Part shown: piece by piece, positions 8,180-20,043 of the stretch
How the letters are laid out: each line of letters begins with the position of its first letter
Numbering within the stretch: position 1 is the stretch's first letter
NCBI GenBank assembly: GCA_016930715.1
Contig: JAFGGC010000013.1
Coordinates: forward strand, 71,796 to 135,795
Source of the DNA: Endomicrobiales bacterium
GTDB taxonomy: Bacteria > Elusimicrobiota > Endomicrobiia > Endomicrobiales > JAFGGC01
Direction of reading: 5' to 3'
Length of the DNA: 64,000 bases
Notes under the pieces: model-generated
Databases searched by the model: none
Told to the model about the DNA's origin: nothing
What the model saw: only the letters and a program-made list of their open reading frames with translations
Position numbers and translations under genes: made by a program

Positions 8180-9124
8180 GTGAGATCCGCAAGGATAGAC
8201 CTGAAAAAAATAAGGACGGTTCCTCTAAAAAACAGGCCGAGCAAGGTGAAAAAGGAATTCCTCTCGAGACTTCCGAAAAAACCGGTCGGTTTCAGGGGGT
8301 TTTGGAATTCGATACCGCCGATACTGTGCGGAAAGGACATTAAGGCCCTGGTGGACACTATAGTCAGGGCCAGAGAAAAGGGAAAACCGGTTATTTTTTC
8401 GTTCGGCGCGCACGTAATAAAATGCGGGTTGAGCCCGTTTCTCATAGACCTTGCCAGGCGGGGTGTTATTACGGCGTTTGCTTCGAACGGTGCCTCCGCC
8501 GTGCATGATTTCGAGCTCGCGCTTTGCGGGCACACCTCCGAGGACGTTGCAAAACGCCTGAAAGACGGTTCTTTCGGGATGACGAGGGAAACCGGGGAGT
8601 TCCTGAATTCCGCGGCGCGGGTAGCGCACGGAAAGAGGCAGGGTCTCGGTTTCACGGTAGGCCAGCAGATCGAGGCGAGTAAGCTTCCGTTCCGTTCCCA
8701 GAGCGTATACGCCAGTTCTTTCAAGCTCGGAATACCCTTTACCGTCCACGTCGGTATAGGAACCGATATAATCTACCAGCACCCGCAGTGCGACGGCGCG
8801 TCGTGGGGATGGGCGAGCCACAAGGATTTCATCACTTTCGCGGATTCCGTCTCAAGGCTCGGTCAGGGCGGCGTGCTTATAAACTTCGGAAGCGCTGTCA
8901 TTATGCCGGAGGTATTCCTCAAAGCCCTGACCGTCGCGCGCAACCTGGGGTACAAGGTTTCGGGTTTCACGACCGCGAATTTCGACATGATACGCCAGTA
9001 CAGGCCGGCGCAGAACATAGTAACGAGACCGGTGCAGGGTTCCGGCAGAGGGTATGATTTTACCGGGCATCACGAGATAATGCTTCCGCTTCTGTATTCG
9101 GCGATAATAGACGCCATAAAATGA
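8180..9124 (+). CDS. Deoxyhypusine-synthase-like protein of the heptose/Kdo operon
   Basis: A 314-residue protein of conserved appearance. PVIFSFGAHVIKCGLSPFLIDLARRG (about residues 70-95, in part) and the following SNGASAVHDFELALCGHTSED resemble the NAD-binding core of deoxyhypusine synthase (G-A-x-x-x-K-x-G-L-x-P-F...G-A-x-x-x-H-D). Bacteria have no eIF5A substrate, and I cannot place the catalytic Lys, so the true reaction is unknown. I believe homologues occur beside heptose genes in other Gram-negatives. The start is GTG 8180 after GGAGG at about 8171-8175. It shares ATGA with hldE. Confidence 0.6.
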   Translation: MRSARIDLKKIRTVPLKNRPSKVKKEFLSRLPKKPVGFRGFWNSIPPILCGKDIKALVDTIVRAREKGKPVIFSFGAHVIKCGLSPFLIDLARRGVITAFASNGASAVHDFELALCGHTSEDVAKRLKDGSFGMTRETGEFLNSAARVAHGKRQGLGFTVGQQIEASKLPFRSQSVYASSFKLGIPFTVHVGIGTDIIYQHPQCDGASWGWASHKDFITFADSVSRLGQGGVLINFGSAVIMPEVFLKALTVARNLGYKVSGFTTANFDMIRQYRPAQNIVTRPVQGSGRGYDFTGHHEIMLPLLYSAIIDAIK

Positions 9125-10124
9125 AAATGGAGAAACAAATGGAAAAGCTTCTCAAGTTCATCCCGAATTTCAGCAGGCAGAGAATACTTGTCATAGGCGA
9201 CCTGATGATGGACAAGTTCATCTGGGGCAGGGTGTCCAGGATCTCTCCCGAGGCGCCCGTTCCGGTAGTCGAGATCACGCGCGAAAGCCAGGCGTTCGGA
9301 GGGGCGGGCAACGTCGCCAACAACATCATAAGCCTCGGAGGCCGCGCGCTTATCGTCGGTGTCGTGGGCGATGATTTCAACGCCGAGCAGTTAAGAAAGC
9401 AGTTCAAGGCAAGGAACATCGACACGGCAGGGATCGTAGCGGACGGCGCCAGGCCCACGATAATGAAAATGCGCATAATAGCGCAGAACCAGCAGGTGGT
9501 TAGGGTCGACAAGGAGCTTAAAGGCAATTTCGAAGCCGCCGTGACGAAGAAAATAGTCGGGAATATCGAAGAATTCGCCACGGAGGTCGACGGTATCATA
9601 ATTTCAGACTACGGGAAGGGAGTGATCACGAAACCCGTGCTTCAAACCGCCATAAAACTCGCGAAAAAAAGAGATATACCGGTCACCGTGGATCCCAAGC
9701 CGGAGCATTTTCTGCACTATAAGAATGTTTCGTGCATCACTCCGAACCTGAAGGAAGCCGTGGAGGGGATGAAGTACCGTGAGGTCTCGAAAGACAGCGA
9801 GGTCGTGGGTCTGGGCAAGAGGATATTGAAAAGGCTCGGGTCGGATACCGTTCTCATAACCCGCGGGGAAAAGGGCATGACGCTTTTCGAGCCCGGCGAC
9901 AAGATAACCGACATCCCGACAAGGGCGAAGGAAGTTTTCGACGTTACCGGCGCCGGGGACACGGTGATATCGGCGCTGACGCTCGCCCTGGCGGCGGGTG
10001 CCCGCCACGCGGAAGCGGCTGAGATTTCCAATTTTGCCGCCGGCATAGTCGTGGGCAAGATAGGGACCGCGACCGCGTCGCCCCAGGAACTCCGCGAGGC
10101 AATAACCGGGTTTCATAAAAGGAC

Positions 10125-10128
<4 letters not shown>
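9121..10128 (+). CDS. hldE: Heptose-7-phosphate 1-kinase (HldE kinase domain / RfaE1)
   Basis: A PfkB/ribokinase-fold kinase of 335 residues. ILVIGDLMMDKFIWGRV (about residues 22-38) and SPEAPVPVVE (about 43-52) are specific to the RfaE domain I family. GGAGNVANN (about 61-69) binds substrate, and DVTGAGDTVISAL (about 279-291) holds the anion hole and catalytic Asp. It phosphorylates D-glycero-D-manno-heptose 7-phosphate at position 1, the step before GmhB. The adenylyltransferase domain fused to it in enterobacteria is absent, so that step must be encoded elsewhere. Confidence 0.92.
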
Positions 10129-13290
<3,162 letters not shown>

Positions 13291-13306
13291 CTTTGTTAAT
13301 ACAAAG
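13291..13306. repeat. Perfect 6-bp hairpin just after kdsA
   Basis: CTTTGT at 13291-13296 and ACAAAG at 13301-13306 are perfect complements around a TAAT loop, directly after the kdsA stop. There is no U-run, so it is not a standard intrinsic terminator. It may stabilise the 3' end of the kdsA mRNA. Confidence 0.5.
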
Positions 13307-13310
13307 CGGC

Positions 13311-13375
13311 GCGAATTGGCGAATTAGAGAAGCGGGTCACATGCCAATTCGCCAATTTACTAATTTATGAATTTT
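13311..13375. repeat. Inverted array with 8-bp period between kdsA and the zinc-ribbon gene
   Basis: The left arm is three 8-bp units (13311-13334, first two GCGAATTR) and the right arm four (13344-13375), mostly built on an AATT core. AATTGGCGAATT (13314-13325) is perfectly complementary to AATTCGCCAATT (13346-13357), giving a 12-bp stem with a 20-base loop. The architecture matches the heptamer family but with a different period. Confidence 0.75.
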
Positions 13376-13403
13376 CAGGTTAACAACGTTCAAGGAGAAA
13401 AAG

Positions 13404-13658
13404 ATGAAATGCCCAAAATGCCAGACTGACAACAAGGAAGGCGCAAAGACCTGCAGGAAATGCGGGTACGACCTCATCCAGGTACCGCTTTGGAAACCGA
13501 CGTGGAAGTGGCACTTAAGGACCCTTGCCGTGATATACGTTATCCTCATAGTCGCCTTCTTCGCGCTGAATCACGTCTTGAAACCATACATGAGGAAAAT
13601 ACCACATGAAATAACACCCTGGCTCAAAGAGGTTCCGAAAGAGGCGAAAGTAGGCTAA
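13404..13658 (+). CDS. Zinc-ribbon membrane-anchored small protein
   Basis: 84 residues. The N-terminus is a zinc ribbon with two C-x2-C knuckles (CPKCQ at residues 3-7, CRKCG at 17-21), followed by one hydrophobic segment at about 38-60 (TLAVIYVILIVAFFALN) and a basic/acidic tail. GGAG lies upstream of the ATG. The protein is probably anchored in the inner membrane with the ribbon in the cytoplasm. It ends two bases before kdsC. I do not recognise a named family. Confidence 0.75.
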   Translation: MKCPKCQTDNKEGAKTCRKCGYDLIQVPLWKPTWKWHLRTLAVIYVILIVAFFALNHVLKPYMRKIPHEITPWLKEVPKEAKVG

Positions 13659-13659
13659 A

Positions 13660-14193
13660 ATGAACCCGAAAAAACTTCAGTCACTTGCCAAAAGAGTCAA
13701 GCTCCTTGCCATGGATGTCGACGGTGTTCTTACGGGCGGGGAAATAATAATGTTTGACACCGGTGGTGAAATAAAGATATGGGACGTAAAGGACAGGATG
13801 GCTTTCCACCTCATCGACAGGTCCGGGTCCGGGATCAAGGTGGCGTGGATAACCGGAAGGAGCTCCAGGCAGGTGGCCGACAGGGCCAAAGAGATAGGCA
13901 TTCATTACTACTACCACGGCTCGAACGACAAGATACACGCTATAAAGGAGATACTCGCTAAGGAAGGACTCGAACCCGAGGAAGCACTATACATCGGTGA
14001 CGATATACTTGACATACCGGTTTTCAGGTACGTGGGTTTTGCCATATGCCCGTCGGACGCGCCCGCGGAGGTCAAAAAAGAGGCCGATTTCGTGTCCAGG
14101 ATCCGCGGCGGCAAGGGAGTTGTCAGGGAAGTAATTGAACTGGTGCTGAAGGCCCGCGGTTTCTGGAAAAAGGCGACGGAAGGCTACATTTGA
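13660..14193 (+). CDS. kdsC: Kdo-8-phosphate phosphatase (HAD family)
   Basis: KdsC removes phosphate from Kdo 8-phosphate. The 177-residue protein has the short C0-type HAD layout without a cap: LLAMDVDGVLTGGEI (about residues 16-30, DxD nucleophile), AWITGRSS (about 63-70), then YIGDDILDIPVF (about 110-121). Family members work as tetramers with a C-terminal tail over the neighbouring active site. It sits between the zinc-ribbon gene and the acyltransferase. kdsD, usually adjacent in Proteobacteria, is not here. Confidence 0.94.
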   Translation: MNPKKLQSLAKRVKLLAMDVDGVLTGGEIIMFDTGGEIKIWDVKDRMAFHLIDRSGSGIKVAWITGRSSRQVADRAKEIGIHYYYHGSNDKIHAIKEILAKEGLEPEEALYIGDDILDIPVFRYVGFAICPSDAPAEVKKEADFVSRIRGGKGVVREVIELVLKARGFWKKATEGYI

Positions 14194-15089
14194 AGAAGAT
14201 AAAACGTTACTTTTATTATATCTTCGCGCTGGTTCTTTCAAAACTGATACTTCTTATTCCTTTCCGTCTCGCGGTAAAACTCGGAGGATTGTTGGGGTTG
14301 TGGGCTTATTATGCGGTTCAAAAATCGAGAAACGTGTGCATTGGCAACCTCAAGGCTTCTTTTCCGGAGAAGAGCGCTCCGGAGATAGAAAACATAGCAA
14401 AAAAGGTCTTTGTCAACCAGGGAAAGAACATGATGGAGCTGTTCTCCTATCCCAAGCTCGGGCAAAAAGACGTCGAAAAGCTCATGAAAGTCGAGAACCG
14501 CCAGGCGCTTGATGCGGCGCTCGCTCTCGGCAAGGGGGTTCTGCTTGCGAGCGCGCACTGCGGAAGCTGGGAGATAACTGGCGTCGCGCTGAGCTCCGAG
14601 GGTTTCCCGATAAACGCCATAGCCAGAAGGATATACATCGAGGGCTTGAACAGAATGCTTTTGGCCTACAGGAGGTCGAAGGGCATAAACGTGATAATGC
14701 GTTCCGACCGGGAGACCGCCAAGGATATCTTGAAGGGCTTGAAGCGCAACCAGGTGGTCGCGATGCTCATAGACCAGGACACCGAAGTGCCCGGCGTGTT
14801 CGTGGATTTCTTCGGAAGGCCCGCATGGACGCCGTCCGGCCTTGCGTCTCTGGCGCTGAGGATCGACGTGGGGGTGGTCGTGGCGCTGGACGTCAGGAAT
14901 CCCGACGACACGCATACGGTTAAGGTCACCGGCCCGGTGGAGCTCCGGAAAAGCGGCGACATGGGAGAGGACATAAAATACAACACGCAGCGCGTGACGG
15001 CGATGATAGAAGAGCACATAAAGCGGTATCCGGAGCAATGGGTGTGGATGCACGAGAGATGGAAGACGAAGGAAGCGAAAAATGCCTAG
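14190..15089 (+). CDS. Lipid A biosynthesis acyltransferase (LpxL/HtrB family)
   Basis: A 299-residue inner-membrane acyltransferase. One N-terminal hydrophobic segment (about residues 8-25) is followed by the catalytic H-x4-E motif HCGSWE (about 127-132) and the later LIDQDTEVPGVFVDFFG block typical of LpxL/LpxM. It transfers an acyl chain from ACP onto the Kdo-lipid A intermediate. The start is TTG 14190, overlapping the kdsC stop, with GGAAGG about 6 bases upstream. Whether it adds laurate or another chain cannot be told. Confidence 0.9.
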   Translation: MKKIKRYFYYIFALVLSKLILLIPFRLAVKLGGLLGLWAYYAVQKSRNVCIGNLKASFPEKSAPEIENIAKKVFVNQGKNMMELFSYPKLGQKDVEKLMKVENRQALDAALALGKGVLLASAHCGSWEITGVALSSEGFPINAIARRIYIEGLNRMLLAYRRSKGINVIMRSDRETAKDILKGLKRNQVVAMLIDQDTEVPGVFVDFFGRPAWTPSGLASLALRIDVGVVVALDVRNPDDTHTVKVTGPVELRKSGDMGEDIKYNTQRVTAMIEEHIKRYPEQWVWMHERWKTKEAKNA

Positions 15090-15636
15090 ACTTAAACCCG
15101 GCAGGAAAACGGTCGTCGTAATCTCAGCGCTTTTTCTAGGAGCGTTTTTGTTCTTTCTTTTTTCCACGGACGACGTTGGGAAAGAGGGGGAGAACGCGCC
15201 GCCGATACCCGAGCAGGCGATCGAAAAATTCAACGTGACCGAGACCGAAGCCGGCAAAACCAAATGGGTTCTTGATGCCAAGAGCGCCCAGATAGTGGAG
15301 TCCCAGAAGAAGGTGTACCTCGACGCTCCTGTAATTAAATTCTACGAGGGCGGAGAGTATGTTTCCACGCTCGTTTCGGAAAAAGGGCGGATAGATTCGA
15401 ACAACTATGATATCTGGGGCGACGGCAAGTGTCTGCTCACCACGGTAAAGGGCGAAAGGCTTGACACTCACAATCTTCACTATAAATCAGAAATAAAAAG
15501 GATCGTCACCGAAGAAAAGGTAAAGCTTGAAAGGAAAGATGAAACGATTTATGGTCAGGGCATGGAAGCAACTCCCGACCTTGAGACTATAATGATAAAA
15601 AAACAGCGTGTCGTGATGCATGAAAAGAAAAAATAG
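15082..15636 (+). CDS. lptC: LPS export protein LptC
   Basis: A 184-residue bitopic protein: a cytoplasmic basic start, one membrane helix (about residues 11-29) and a periplasmic beta-jellyroll. The pattern of strands, KWVLDAKSAQI then VYLDAPVIKFYEGGEYVSTLVSEKGRID, matches LptC, which hands LPS from the LptBFG complex to LptA. The start overlaps the acyltransferase gene by 8 bases and the end overlaps lptA by 17. Context (lptA, lptB next) makes the assignment firm. Confidence 0.9.
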   Translation: MPRLKPGRKTVVVISALFLGAFLFFLFSTDDVGKEGENAPPIPEQAIEKFNVTETEAGKTKWVLDAKSAQIVESQKKVYLDAPVIKFYEGGEYVSTLVSEKGRIDSNNYDIWGDGKCLLTTVKGERLDTHNLHYKSEIKRIVTEEKVKLERKDETIYGQGMEATPDLETIMIKKQRVVMHEKKK

Positions 15637-16324
15637 GACGGTTTGGCCGTTTCTGCTGTCTTTGGCTTTTTTTGCCCTGATATGTTCGGCAAAAGAACCT
15701 AGGACCGTGATCACCGGGGAGAAGATGGAGATAATCAACGGCGGCAAAAAGGTGGTGTTCACTGAAGGCGCCAGGGTCACGAAGGGCGAGAACGTCCTAA
15801 CGGCCAGAAAGCTCGTTCAGGACAAGCGGAACAACAGGATAGACGCCGAAGGAAACGTCAAGTTCAAAACGTTCACGGAGGACAGGGAGCCCATAAGGGG
15901 AAGGTCCGACAAGGCCTATTATAGCCCCGATGAGGGTTTCGCGAAGCTCTTCTCCGGCCGGCCGGAGATAGTGTATTTCACGAAGAGCTCGACGTCTCCC
16001 GTGAACCTGACCGCGGACGAGATAACCTTTTACGAAAAGAAGGAGGAACTGCACGCGAAAGGCGAGGTCGAGGTGATATCGTCGTCCGTCACGGCTTTTG
16101 CGCCTTACGCCGTGTTCGCTCAAGGACAAAAGAAGATGGTTCTGACGGGTTCCGACCCCCAGCCGGTTCTCATACATACGGAAGGCGATAAGAAGAGCAC
16201 CTATACCGCCGACAGGATAACATTTTTCATAAACCGCGACAAGGTGCTTCTCGAGGGGAAAGTACATTGCGTGGTGACGGCGAAAGATGAGGACATAAAA
16301 AAGAATGATGCTGAAAAGCGTTGA
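15620..16324 (+). CDS. lptA: LPS transport periplasmic protein LptA (OstA domain)
   Basis: A 234-residue protein with a signal peptide (residues 1-24, [16 protein letters not shown]) and an OstA-type jellyroll: [27 protein letters not shown] and [19 protein letters not shown] repeats. LptA oligomers bridge the periplasm and carry LPS to the outer membrane. It is longer than E. coli LptA (185 residues) and could give two OstA modules. It overlaps lptC and lptB (20 bases). Confidence 0.9.
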   Translation: MKRKNRTVWPFLLSLAFFALICSAKEPRTVITGEKMEIINGGKKVVFTEGARVTKGENVLTARKLVQDKRNNRIDAEGNVKFKTFTEDREPIRGRSDKAYYSPDEGFAKLFSGRPEIVYFTKSSTSPVNLTADEITFYEKKEELHAKGEVEVISSSVTAFAPYAVFAQGQKKMVLTGSDPQPVLIHTEGDKKSTYTADRITFFINRDKVLLEGKVHCVVTAKDEDIKKNDAEKR

Positions 16325-17024
16325 GTTGAAAAAACAGTACAAGAAACGCACGGTGGTTGACGGTGTCAACATCAGGGTGAGCCAGGGCGAGATAGTCGGG
16401 CTTCTCGGCCCGAACGGCGCCGGAAAAACCACGACCTTCTATATGACGGTCGGCCTGATAAAGCCCCTGAGCGGAAGGGTGCTTGTCGAGGAGACCGACA
16501 TAACGGAACTGCCGATGTTCAGGAGAGCGAGGCTCGGCATAGGATACCTTTCGCAGGAGCCTTCGATATTCAGGGGGCTGACCGTTGAGGAAAACCTATG
16601 GGCCATCGCCGAGATGCTTGAGGTCGGCCATGAAGAAAAAAGACAGAAGGTGGAAGGCCTCCTTGAAGAGCTCGGGCTCGTGAAGCTGAGGAATCAGTTG
16701 ACGGTAACTCTTTCTGGCGGCGAAAAAAGACGCTGCGAGATAGCAAGGGCGCTGGTGACGGACCCGAAGTTCCTCCTGCTTGACGAGCCCTTCGTGGGCA
16801 TAGACCCCATAACGGTTTCCGACATTCAGGGTATAATCGCCCGCCTGAAGGAAAAGGGGCTCGGCATACTCATAACGGATCATAACGTGAGGGAAACCCT
16901 CGAAATAATAGACAGGGCATATATAATCTATGAAGGCAGGATACTGCTTGAAGGCAACGCGAAAGAGCTTCTCGAAAGCCCAGAAGCAAGAAGAGTGTAC
17001 TTGGGCGAGAATTTCAGGATGTAG
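16305..17024 (+). CDS. lptB: LPS export ABC transporter ATPase LptB
   Basis: A 239-residue ABC ATPase. Walker A is [10 protein letters not shown] (about residues 36-45), the signature is [13 protein letters not shown] (about 138-150) and Walker B is [12 protein letters not shown] (about 158-169), with the switch His in ITDHNVRE. These agree closely with LptB. It powers LPS extraction with LptF and LptG, which are not in this window. A second in-frame ATG follows three bases after 16305. rpoN, which often follows lptB, is absent. Confidence 0.95.
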   Translation: MMLKSVELKKQYKKRTVVDGVNIRVSQGEIVGLLGPNGAGKTTTFYMTVGLIKPLSGRVLVEETDITELPMFRRARLGIGYLSQEPSIFRGLTVEENLWAIAEMLEVGHEEKRQKVEGLLEELGLVKLRNQLTVTLSGGEKRRCEIARALVTDPKFLLLDEPFVGIDPITVSDIQGIIARLKEKGLGILITDHNVRETLEIIDRAYIIYEGRILLEGNAKELLESPEARRVYLGENFRM

Positions 17025-17051
17025 GGGCCGTGTTTCAGCCGGTCCGCGATA

Positions 17052-17080
17052 TTGAAGTGTGTTGAAAAATATGGTAAAAT
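17052..17080 (+). promoter_or_regulatory. Predicted sigma70-type promoter of hpf
   Basis: TTGAAG at 17052-17057 and TAAAAT at 17075-17080 are separated by 17 bases, with an extended -10 (TGG at 17072-17074). It lies between lptB and hpf and gives a leader of about 70 bases. It probably separates the LPS operon from the PTS/HPr-kinase operon. Confidence 0.65.
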
Positions 17081-17155
17081 CCAAACTCGGCCGGTCCCGC
17101 ATGAATTTGCGGTAATCACGGGTAATTGCAGCACGTAAACCAGGGAGAGACAGCA

Positions 17156-17692
17156 ATGCAGATCAACATCACCGCGCGCCACCTTGAATTGACCAAACCG
17201 CTGGCGGACTACGTCAGGAAAAAAGTAGAAAGATGCGAAAGGTATTTTAACCATCTGGTGTGGGTTCAGGTGGTGCTTTCCGTCGAAAAAAAATACCGCC
17301 AATCAGCCGAGGTCGTGATACACGCCAAGAACAACACTTTCAGAGCTAAAGAGGAATCGATCGACCTTTACGCTGCCATCGACCTCTGCGTGGACAAGAT
17401 GGAAAAACAGCTGAAAAAGCATAAGGAAATATCGAAGGTCCACAGAAGGGACAAGGCGGCCATCTACAAGAGCATGGTCGACGACATCGCGTCTTTTCCC
17501 GCCAACAGGGTTTCCGAGATAACCGAGGTCAAGCGGTTCGACGTCAAACCGACCACCATAAAAGAAGCCATCAACGAGATGCAACTGATGGGATACGCCT
17601 TCTATATGTTCCTGAATGCCGATACTTCGAGGATAAACGTGGTTTATCAGAGGAACAACGGGACGTACGGCATTCTAGAGCCCGATATGTAA
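17156..17692 (+). CDS. hpf: Ribosome hibernation promoting factor, long form
   Basis: A 178-residue protein. The N-terminal domain (about residues 1-100: QINITARHLELTKPLADYV, then SAEVVIHAKNNTFRAKEES, DLYAAIDLCVDKMEKQLKK) is the 30S-binding fold. The C-terminal domain (about 120-178, VKRFDVKPTTIKEAINEMQLMGYAFYMF) is the dimerisation domain that makes 100S ribosomes. Start set at ATG 17156 with GGGAGAG upstream; an in-frame TTG at 17126 adds residues that the family lacks. It heads the PTS regulatory block. Confidence 0.94.
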   Translation: MQINITARHLELTKPLADYVRKKVERCERYFNHLVWVQVVLSVEKKYRQSAEVVIHAKNNTFRAKEESIDLYAAIDLCVDKMEKQLKKHKEISKVHRRDKAAIYKSMVDDIASFPANRVSEITEVKRFDVKPTTIKEAINEMQLMGYAFYMFLNADTSRINVVYQRNNGTYGILEPDM

Positions 17693-17723
17693 CGCGATAA
17701 AAAAAGATACAGGAGGAAAAAGG

Positions 17724-18182
17724 ATGAAGATCATGGATTTCCTGTGCACTGAGGCGATAAGCATCGACCTTAAGGCTGGTGACAAGAAAACGGCGATAAC
17801 CGAACTCGTGGAAATGCTGGCAAAGGCCAAAAAGGTCAAGAAAACCCAGGAGGTTATAGAAACGGTTCTTGAACGCGAGAAACTCGGGTCGACCGGCATA
17901 GGCCAGGGGGTCGCCATACCGCACGGCAAGACCGACGCCGTGTCGGAGCAGATAGGCGCTCTGGGCATATCGCAGAAAGGCGTCGAGTTCAATTCGCTTG
18001 ACGGAGAACCGGTCCATCTGATCTTCTTTCTCGTGGGTCCGGTGGAAGTCGCGGGCCAGCATCTGAAGGCCCTTTCGAGGATCTCCAGGCTTTTCAAGGA
18101 CAAGTATTTCAGGCAGGCGCTCAGGGACGCAAAATCCGTTGAAGAAGTGGTCAAGATCATCCAGCGGGAGGATGCCTATTAA
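17724..18182 (+). CDS. ptsN: PTS IIA protein, PtsN (nitrogen-type) family
   Basis: A 152-residue IIA domain of the fructose/nitrogen family. The phosphoryl acceptor His lies in GVAIPHGKTDAV (about residues 67-78), with the earlier EREKLGSTGIG block. In Proteobacteria PtsN receives phosphate from NPr and regulates potassium and nitrogen functions rather than transporting sugar. Here the possible donors are the HPr and EI encoded 7 kb downstream. The stop overlaps the hprK start by one base. Confidence 0.88.
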   Translation: MKIMDFLCTEAISIDLKAGDKKTAITELVEMLAKAKKVKKTQEVIETVLEREKLGSTGIGQGVAIPHGKTDAVSEQIGALGISQKGVEFNSLDGEPVHLIFFLVGPVEVAGQHLKALSRISRLFKDKYFRQALRDAKSVEEVVKIIQREDAY

Positions 18183-19117
18183 TGTCCAACATCAGTGTTG
18201 GGACATTCCTGCAGGAGAAGAACGAGGACCTGAAGCTCGAACTGATAGCCGGCGTGGAAGGTTTGCAGAGGCCGGTCAAGGTTTCCGAAGTCAACAGACC
18301 GGGGCTGGTCCTGACCGGGTATTTCGAGCATTTTCCGGCCGAGCGCATACAGATAATCGGCCTCGGCGAGCACACGTATCTCAGCTCGCTTTCACCGGAC
18401 AAGCAAAGAGAGATACTGGAAAAGATATTCGCCTATCAGGAACTCCCCTGCTTCATAATCGCCCGCGGGCTTGAACCCCTGCCGGAGCTCGTCAAGATCC
18501 ACCAGAAGCACAAGGTACCTCTTTTAAGGACGGCCCTCACGACCACCCAGCTCATGGGCGAGCTGATATTCTACCTCGAGGACAAGCTCGCTCCTTCCAC
18601 GAGCATGCACGCGGTGCTGGTAAGCGTGTACGGTCTGGGTGTTCTAATTGTCGGCGATGCCGGAATGGGTAAATCGGAATGCGCCCTTGAACTCGTTAAA
18701 AGAGGCCACATGCTTGTTGCCGACGACGTCGTCCAGATAATACAGCGCTCCGGCGGAATTCTCGTCGGAAGGGGCGAAGAGATAATACGCCATCACATGG
18801 AGGTAAGGGGTCTCGGCATAATCGACGTGCGCAGTCTTTTCGGGATAGGTTTCATACTCGACGAGTCGCGGATAGAGATGGTCATAAAGCTTGAGGAGTG
18901 GAGCCCGAACCTTGAATACGAGAGGGCGGGCCTGGAAGAACATTTCACGAGCATACTGGACGTAAAGGTCCCGGAAATAGTATTGCCGGTCGCTCCGGGC
19001 AGGAACATCGCGGTCCTCGTCGAGATAGCAAGCCTCAACCAGAGGCTGAAGAACAAGGGACACTATTCGGCGCAGGAGCTCAATCAGCGCCTCATACAGA
19101 TGATGAGCCAGAGGTAG
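18182..19117 (+). CDS. hprK: HPr kinase/phosphorylase
   Basis: A bifunctional enzyme that phosphorylates HPr on Ser46 with ATP or pyrophosphate and reverses it. The 311-residue protein has the N-terminal domain (about 1-130) and the catalytic domain with P-loop VGDAGMGKSECALEL (about 156-170) and signature RHHMEVRGLGIIDV (about 205-218). The capping loop NLEYERAGL follows. Its likely substrate, HPr with an intact Ser46, is encoded at 25381-25647. HprK in a diderm usually accompanies a partial PTS; here the permease is complete. Confidence 0.96.
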   Translation: MSNISVGTFLQEKNEDLKLELIAGVEGLQRPVKVSEVNRPGLVLTGYFEHFPAERIQIIGLGEHTYLSSLSPDKQREILEKIFAYQELPCFIIARGLEPLPELVKIHQKHKVPLLRTALTTTQLMGELIFYLEDKLAPSTSMHAVLVSVYGLGVLIVGDAGMGKSECALELVKRGHMLVADDVVQIIQRSGGILVGRGEEIIRHHMEVRGLGIIDVRSLFGIGFILDESRIEMVIKLEEWSPNLEYERAGLEEHFTSILDVKVPEIVLPVAPGRNIAVLVEIASLNQRLKNKGHYSAQELNQRLIQMMSQR

Positions 19118-19176
19118 AACGGCCGGAACTTCGCCGGACCGCAACACGAATCATTGAGTTTTTTGGAAGGTTTTGG

Positions 19177-20028
19177 ATGAGGAACCAGTTTTACATTATC
19201 ACGGGTCTTTCGGGCGCCGGCAAAAGCCAGGCGCTGAAGATCCTCGAAGATTTCGGTTTTTTCTGCGTTGACAATATTCCCTTAGCCCTTGTACCAAGGT
19301 TTACCGATATATGCCTTGAAAACTCGATGGGCATGAGGAGGGTCGCGCTGGGCATAGACATACGAGCGGGTAAATCACTGCGGCAGATAAACTCGGTCCT
19401 CAGTCAGATTAAAAAGAAAAAGATAAACTACAGGATAATTTTTTTCACCGCCACCGCCGCGAGCCTTCTCCAGAGGTATTCGGAAACGAGGCGCCGCCAC
19501 CCGCTGGGCAGAAGGGTAATAGACGGTATCAGAAGGGAAAGAAAAATGATGGGGGGGATCTATACTCTTGCGGACCAGGAGATAGACACGTCGTTTTTGA
19601 ACCTGGGGGAATTGAAAGAAATATTAGGGCGCGAGTTCAAGGTGTCGTCCGACAGGAAAATATCGATATCGCTTCTTTCATTCGGATATAAATACGGAAT
19701 ACCGGTCGACGCCGACATGGTTCTCGACGTCCGGTTCATTCCCAATCCAAATTATGTCCCGAAATTAAGGGAAAAGACCGGGAAGGACCTGCCCGTCAGA
19801 AAATACGTTCAAAAACAGAAGATGTATAAAAAATTCATGAAACAAATCCGGGGGCTCGTAGATTTTCTTCTTCCGAATTACGTCAAAGAGGGCAAGAGCT
19901 ATCTGACGATAGCCGTGGGATGCACCGGTGGCCACCATCGTTCGGTAGTTGTCGCGGAAAGCCTGGCGGCGTACCTCGGCAAAAAAAAGTATTCCACCCA
20001 GATATATCACCGCGATATATCCCGATGA
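19177..20028 (+). CDS. rapZ: RNase adapter / P-loop protein RapZ (YvcJ)
   Basis: 283 residues. Walker A is ITGLSGAGKSQAL (about 7-19), and FFCVDNIPLALVP (about 27-39) and ETRRRHPL (about 106-113) are characteristic. The C-terminal domain ends with VGCTGGHHRSVVVAESLA. In E. coli RapZ senses glucosamine 6-phosphate and directs RNase E to the GlmZ RNA; in Bacillus YvcJ affects competence. The C-terminal GlcN6P-binding motif appears intact. It is followed by yvcK, the classic pair. Confidence 0.95.
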   Translation: MRNQFYIITGLSGAGKSQALKILEDFGFFCVDNIPLALVPRFTDICLENSMGMRRVALGIDIRAGKSLRQINSVLSQIKKKKINYRIIFFTATAASLLQRYSETRRRHPLGRRVIDGIRRERKMMGGIYTLADQEIDTSFLNLGELKEILGREFKVSSDRKISISLLSFGYKYGIPVDADMVLDVRFIPNPNYVPKLREKTGKDLPVRKYVQKQKMYKKFMKQIRGLVDFLLPNYVKEGKSYLTIAVGCTGGHHRSVVVAESLAAYLGKKKYSTQIYHRDISR

Positions 20029-20043
20029 TCGGGGCTTAAAATA

